Source of the DNA: an uncultured Paenibacillus sp.
GTDB taxonomy: Bacteria > Bacillota > Bacilli > Paenibacillales > Paenibacillaceae
Assembly (NCBI GenBank): GCA_937895345.1
Contig: CALAWP010000075.1
Span: 1 to 64,000 of the forward strand
Direction of reading: 5' to 3'
Length of the DNA: 64,000 bases
In this document: piece by piece, positions 59,996-64,000 of the stretch
Numbering within the stretch: the first letter of the stretch is position 1
How the letters are laid out: every line of letters begins with the position of its first letter
Translations under genes and position numbers: made by a program
Notes under the pieces: model-generated
The model's database searches: none
The model's input: only the letters and a program-made list of their open reading frames with translations
What the model was told of the DNA's origin: nothing

Positions 59996-61552
59996 CTACC
60001 GGCGCGCATCCCGCCATACCGTCAAGTAGAGGACGGCCAAACCAAGCAGCAGCGCCGCACTGACTCCGCCGGCAACTTGAATGCCGTTCGCAAACGCATC
60101 CCTCGCAACCTCCAGCACCGACGGATCGGGAAACGATTCCGCAACCGACGTCGCGCTGGCAAGCGAATCGATTATCGCCAGTTTTGATTCCGGCGTCAGT
60201 CCTTCTGGAAGCCGCTCCGCTGCCACTCGTCGATAAACGGAAGTTCCGACCGTTCCGAGCACGGCAATTCCGAGGGCCATCCCGAGCTCACTGCTCATTT
60301 CCGATAGAGAGGAGGCGGAGGCGGTTCTCTCCGGCGGAACGGAGGCGACGACCAGGTCCGTGCTCAGCACCATCAGGGGACTGAAACCCAGCATAATGAC
60401 GACACTTCCGAGCACCATCATTTCCAGACCCGGCATCGAACCCCAAACGGCCAAAATAATCATACCAAAACCGATAATCGCCAAGAACAGCCCCCCCGTT
60501 ATCAGGCTGGAAACCCGCATCTTGTTCGCCAGATAAGGAGTGGCCATCGCGCCGGCTATATTGGCCGCGGCATAAGGGATCATCCATAAGCCCGCCGCCA
60601 ATGGAGTCATTCCCGCCACCAATTGCAAATATTGAGCAAAAAACAGAACGAAGCCGCCAAGAGTAAACACCGTAATGAACAATCCGATCAGCGCTCCATT
60701 AAAGTTACGATTGCGGAAAAACCGCAAATCCAGCAACGGCTCCCTTGCGCTGCGCTGCCTGCGTATGAACAGCCAGCCTGCTCCGAGTCCGGCCGTAATC
60801 GCCAGCAAGGATACCGCAGACGGACCGCGGCTTGCCCATTCTTTTAACCCGTATATGACAGAAAGGACAGAGAGCATGGAGAGGGCCGCCCCGGGCAGAT
60901 CAAGTTTCCCGGCATTGGTGCTGCGAAACTCCGGCAATAAAAACGGGGCCGTCGCCAAGAGCACAACCATGACGGGAACTCCCAGCAAAAAGACGGAACC
61001 CCACCAAAACCGTTCCAGCATCAATCCTCCGATCAGCGGGCCGACGGCGCCGCCCGCCGAAAAGCAGCTGAGCCACACGGCGATCGCAATGCCTCTCTGG
61101 CTGGGCTGACGGAACATATTGCTGATTAATGACAACGTAGAGGGCATAAGCGTCGCTCCCGCAATGCCGAGCAATGCCCGGGTCACGATCAGCATCTCGG
61201 CATTTACGGAGAAAGCCGCCGCAATCGAGCATAGACCAAATGCAAAAGCACCCATCAACAGCAGCTTTCTGCGTCCGATACGGTCGCCCAGCGTCCCCAT
61301 CGTGATCAGAAAACCGGCAATCATGAATCCGTATATGTCCAAAATCCACAACTGCTGCGTGCCGCTCGGCTGCAAATCCGCGGCAAGCTGCGGAAGCGCC
61401 AAATGCAGCACCGAAAAATCCAATGCCAGCAGCAACGTCGTGACCGCCAGCACGCTCAAACCAAGCCATTCCTTCAGCCCTGCCGCATCATCCGGCTTTT
61501 TGCCGCTTTGCTGCGCAACTTTGTACGATTCCAAATCATCCACCTCTTCCAC
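59996..61552 (-). CDS. DHA2-family MFS drug efflux permease (14 TM)
   Basis: 518 residues with 14 predicted helices and the EmrB/QacA signature: VTTLLLALDFSVLHLALPQL in helix 1, QLWILDIYGFMIAGFLITMG, GDRIGRRKLLLMGAF (motif A) and RALLGIAGATLMPSTLSLI (motif C region). Such proteins export drugs or disinfectants using the proton gradient. The GTG at 61552 is the longest start, without a strong ribosome binding site; another GTG at 61543 is possible. No TetR or MarR regulator is adjacent. The two-component system upstream on the same strand might control it. Confidence 0.85.
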   Translation of the reverse strand: MEEVDDLESYKVAQQSGKKPDDAAGLKEWLGLSVLAVTTLLLALDFSVLHLALPQLAADLQPSGTQQLWILDIYGFMIAGFLITMGTLGDRIGRRKLLLMGAFAFGLCSIAAAFSVNAEMLIVTRALLGIAGATLMPSTLSLISNMFRQPSQRGIAIAVWLSCFSAGGAVGPLIGGLMLERFWWGSVFLLGVPVMVVLLATAPFLLPEFRSTNAGKLDLPGAALSMLSVLSVIYGLKEWASRGPSAVSLLAITAGLGAGWLFIRRQRSAREPLLDLRFFRNRNFNGALIGLFITVFTLGGFVLFFAQYLQLVAGMTPLAAGLWMIPYAAANIAGAMATPYLANKMRVSSLITGGLFLAIIGFGMIILAVWGSMPGLEMMVLGSVVIMLGFSPLMVLSTDLVVASVPPERTASASSLSEMSSELGMALGIAVLGTVGTSVYRRVAAERLPEGLTPESKLAIIDSLASATSVAESFPDPSVLEVARDAFANGIQVAGGVSAALLLGLAVLYLTVWRDARR

Positions 61553-61673
61553 TCATGGGCAATCAGGGACTATGCTCCCTGCTTCATCCATGATATTGCA
61601 ATCGATGGCCAAATGAATCGAACCAGTGTCTGAACTTAGAATTACGACCAAGGTCGCAGAGACAGGGAGCGGC

Positions 61674-62315
61674 CTAATCTTCAAACCATCTGTTTCTTAG
61701 CGCATGGACGGCCGCTTTCGTACGATCCTGCAGCTCAAGCTTGCCCAAGATCGAGGTGACGTGCGTCTTTACCGTCTTTTCCGCAATAAACAGCCGCTCG
61801 GCAATCTCTTTGTTGCTCAGCCCTAATGTGATTTGGTACAGCACCTCTTTTTCTTTGGGCGTCAGCCGTTCCAAGCCTTTCCCCGGCGCAGGCTTTCCCG
61901 CCGCATGGAGAGCCAATTGATGGGTCGCTTCGGGATGAAAGGTGCGATTTCCTTGCACGGCCTCCAGAATCGTTTCCGTCAGTACCCGGGGCTCAACATC
62001 CTTCAACTGGTAACCGACCGCACCTTCCCGGATTGCCGGTATGACGGAATCGCGGTCCGAGAAGCTGGTCAACATAATGATCTTCACTTCCGGATGCCGC
62101 TTCGCAATTCGTTTAGTCGCTTCTATGCCATCCATGACCGGCATCCGAATATCCATCAGCACGACTTGCGGCTTCAGCAGCTCGACCAGCTGCAAGGCCT
62201 CCGCTCCGTTATGCGCCTGACCCACAATTTCAATCTCCGGCTGAACTTCCAGAAAATAATGCAATCCGCGCAGCACAACCAGATGATCGTCTACCAGAAG
62301 TACCTTGATCTTCAC
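61674..62315 (-). CDS. NarL/LuxR-family response regulator
   Basis: 213 residues: receiver (VKIKVLLVDDHLVVLRGLHY, phospho-acceptor Asp in VVLMDIRMPVMDG, Lys in YQLKDVEP) and LuxR HTH (LTPKEKEVLYQITLGLSNKE, IAERLFIAEKTVKTHVTSIL). A GTG at 62315 is chosen, since AGGGAAGG lies 6 nt upstream and it follows the kinase stop codon by 1 nt. It resembles LiaR/YdfI-type regulators. Partner: the GAF kinase encoded upstream. Possible targets are the efflux gene downstream or the divergent katG. Confidence 0.9.
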   Translation of the reverse strand: MKIKVLLVDDHLVVLRGLHYFLEVQPEIEIVGQAHNGAEALQLVELLKPQVVLMDIRMPVMDGIEATKRIAKRHPEVKIIMLTSFSDRDSVIPAIREGAVGYQLKDVEPRVLTETILEAVQGNRTFHPEATHQLALHAAGKPAPGKGLERLTPKEKEVLYQITLGLSNKEIAERLFIAEKTVKTHVTSILGKLELQDRTKAAVHALRNRWFED

Positions 62316-62316
62316 T

Positions 62317-63459
62317 TTAGACCTTCCCTTCGCTTGCCAGCGGCACCGCTGCTTCAATAGTCGTTCCCTTTCCTGTCGAGCTGTTCATGTCGAACAAGCC
62401 ATTCAATTGCTGAACACGCTCGCGCATGCTGATCAGGCCAAGCCCGCCTGAAGGCGGATGATGCGCACCAAAGCCGGCGCCGCCATCCGTAATGCGCATC
62501 CGGACATATCGATCGTCGCAAGCGATTTCCAGCTCGGCACATTCCGAGGAAGCGTGTTTCCTCACATTATTCAACGCTTCCTGACCGACTCTCCATAAGG
62601 CTTCCTCTATGCGCTCCGAAAAACGAAGCTGCCTTCCATTCGTAATCGACAGCTTCAAGCCCAGCTTGGCTGCATGACTCTCCAGCAGCTCCCCCAATGT
62701 GTCGTTGCGGCCGCTGGACGAATGCAGTCCCCATATGAGAGATTTCATCTCCGATAAGGCTTCTTGCACCAGCTCTCCGATTTCCCTAAGCCCCGCTTCC
62801 ATGGCATGGTCTTCCTGCCGCAACCTCGCCCGCAAGCCTTGAGCAAGCAGCGATAAGGAGAACAGCTTCTGATTCACCGAATCGTGCAAATCTCGAGCCA
62901 AACGATTTCTCTCTTCCTCCAGCAACAGCTGCTCGTTTTGCTCATATAGACGAACATTATCAATTGCCAGCGACACATGCTCCGCCAAATGGCCCAATAT
63001 CTCCATCTCGCATGGGTCGAACTCGGCATCCGCTCTGCTCATCACAAGCACGCCGATTAATGCTTCCCGGTTGATTAAAGGAAGCGCTAATCCATGGACG
63101 AATCCTTCTTCTGCGTTTAATTCCGGAAAACTATTTATTCTTGCAGCGCTTGGCACGGCCGCCTGCCGCCTTACAGCTTCATAGATGAGATCCGCCGATG
63201 CCAACTTCTCGTCCCCCAAGATTACGGTCGAATTGGACGGATAAAATTCTTCTTGTTGCCGATAGTAGCCGCCTAGATGCAGCCGGCTCCCTTCCTTCAG
63301 GACGATGGCGGTCGTATGCCAGCCAAACCTTTGTCCGATCTGTTCGGTGAAGGTGCGCAGCAATGGGCCCATCTCTTTAATTTTCCAAGCGCTTCTGACC
63401 ACTTCTCCTATGGCGCTGTAATATTCGCCAACTCTTTTCTCCTGCTCATATAAATTCAT
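62317..63459 (-). CDS. GAF-domain NarL-type sensor histidine kinase
   Basis: 380 residues without membrane helices, hence a cytoplasmic sensor. The GAF domain spans about 20-170 (FGWHTTAIVLKEGSRLHLGG, VHGLALPLINREALIGVLVM, MEILGHLAEHVSLAIDNVRL). HisKA_3 follows with RLARDLHDSVNQKLFSLSLL (phospho-His), then HATPase_c (QEALNNVRKHA, ITDGGAGFG, GGLGLISMRERVQQL). The GAF domain may sense redox state, oxygen or a small ligand. The gene is divergent from katG (268 bp between starts), which makes a link with oxidative stress plausible but unproven. Confidence 0.88.
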   Translation of the reverse strand: MNLYEQEKRVGEYYSAIGEVVRSAWKIKEMGPLLRTFTEQIGQRFGWHTTAIVLKEGSRLHLGGYYRQQEEFYPSNSTVILGDEKLASADLIYEAVRRQAAVPSAARINSFPELNAEEGFVHGLALPLINREALIGVLVMSRADAEFDPCEMEILGHLAEHVSLAIDNVRLYEQNEQLLLEEERNRLARDLHDSVNQKLFSLSLLAQGLRARLRQEDHAMEAGLREIGELVQEALSEMKSLIWGLHSSSGRNDTLGELLESHAAKLGLKLSITNGRQLRFSERIEEALWRVGQEALNNVRKHASSECAELEIACDDRYVRMRITDGGAGFGAHHPPSGGLGLISMRERVQQLNGLFDMNSSTGKGTTIEAAVPLASEGKV

Positions 63460-63613
63460 GCGCTCCTCCTTCCCGCCCCTCTTCCAATTGCCGGGCTCAT
63501 GTCGCCGTTCTTCATCAGCTCTTTTTTATTTTATCAAAAAACGTTTCGTACCGGACCGGAGAAGTTTCGGTTCAAAGCGGCAACCGGAAACGCAAGCATG
63601 GAGGGGCGGGTGA

Positions 63614-64000
<387 letters not shown>

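Overview
The window looks like a chromosomal segment of a high-G+C member of the Paenibacillaceae (Paenibacillus or Cohnella type). The evidence is Gram-positive lipoprotein signals, strong AGGAGG-type ribosome binding sites, many GTG and TTG starts, YesM/YesN two-component systems beside sugar ABC transporters, an S-layer (SLH) protein, GlpP, and a PerR-type box in front of ahpCF. Most of it is a carbohydrate-uptake and sensing region. Two AT-rich stretches (about 1-1900 and 27700-32100) stand out from their GC-rich surroundings and look acquired.

Layout: (1) 1-1600, an Mrr-like nuclease and an HNH protein separated by a 164-nt, strongly folded GC-rich element. (2) 1.9-13 kb, a furanose-type ABC transporter (ytfQ, ytfR, ytfT, yjfF homologues plus a second ytfQ-like lipoprotein), and a divergent YesM/YesN pair translationally linked to a third sugar-binding lipoprotein. 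(3) 13-15.2 kb, a CynX-type MFS permease divergent from a LysR regulator. (4) 15.2-18.1 kb, a three-gene operon (L-galactose dehydrogenase-like, LgoD-like dehydrogenase, COG3618 lactonase) that spells out oxidation of L-galactose, or the related L-fucose. (5) 18.6-27.7 kb, a HAD phosphatase, GlpP, a UgpBAE-like transporter and a 1257-residue S-layer-anchored protein. Two of these units carry Pho-box-like repeats, and three have the same terminator-type leader RNA, so this looks like a phosphate-limitation and glycerol-phosphate regulon. (6) 27.7-31.8 kb, an AT-rich two-component system plus ABC exporter of the bacteriocin-resistance type.

(7) 32.3-34.9 kb, a ROK regulator and a FucP-like MFS permease. 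(8) 35.1-37.3 kb, ahpC-ahpF under a PerR-like box. (9) 37.5-39.9 kb, a nuclease-like winged-helix protein behind an apparent attenuator, then an array of alternating inverted repeats, a minisatellite and a decayed gene. (10) 39.8-47.2 kb, a LacI regulator divergent from two tandem CE1-like esterases and a maltodextrin-type ABC transporter. (11) 47.2-52.3 kb, a NarL-type two-component system with an ABC-2 exporter. (12) 52.6-59.3 kb, a GH130 / DUF1861 / ABC transporter operon divergent from a LacI regulator, with two perfect operators. (13) 59.3-64 kb, a VOC protein, a DHA2 drug-efflux permease, a GAF-containing NarL-type two-component system, and the 5' end of katG running off the edge.

The most distinctive signal is the shared leader. 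A 20-nt motif (GAGAnnnnGAGARAACCY) starts a long-loop intrinsic terminator in front of the ugp operon, the SLH gene and the HAD gene, all next to glpP, the gene for an RNA-binding antiterminator. No tRNA, rRNA, CRISPR array or intact insertion sequence was seen. All calls come from reading the sequence; no database search was run.
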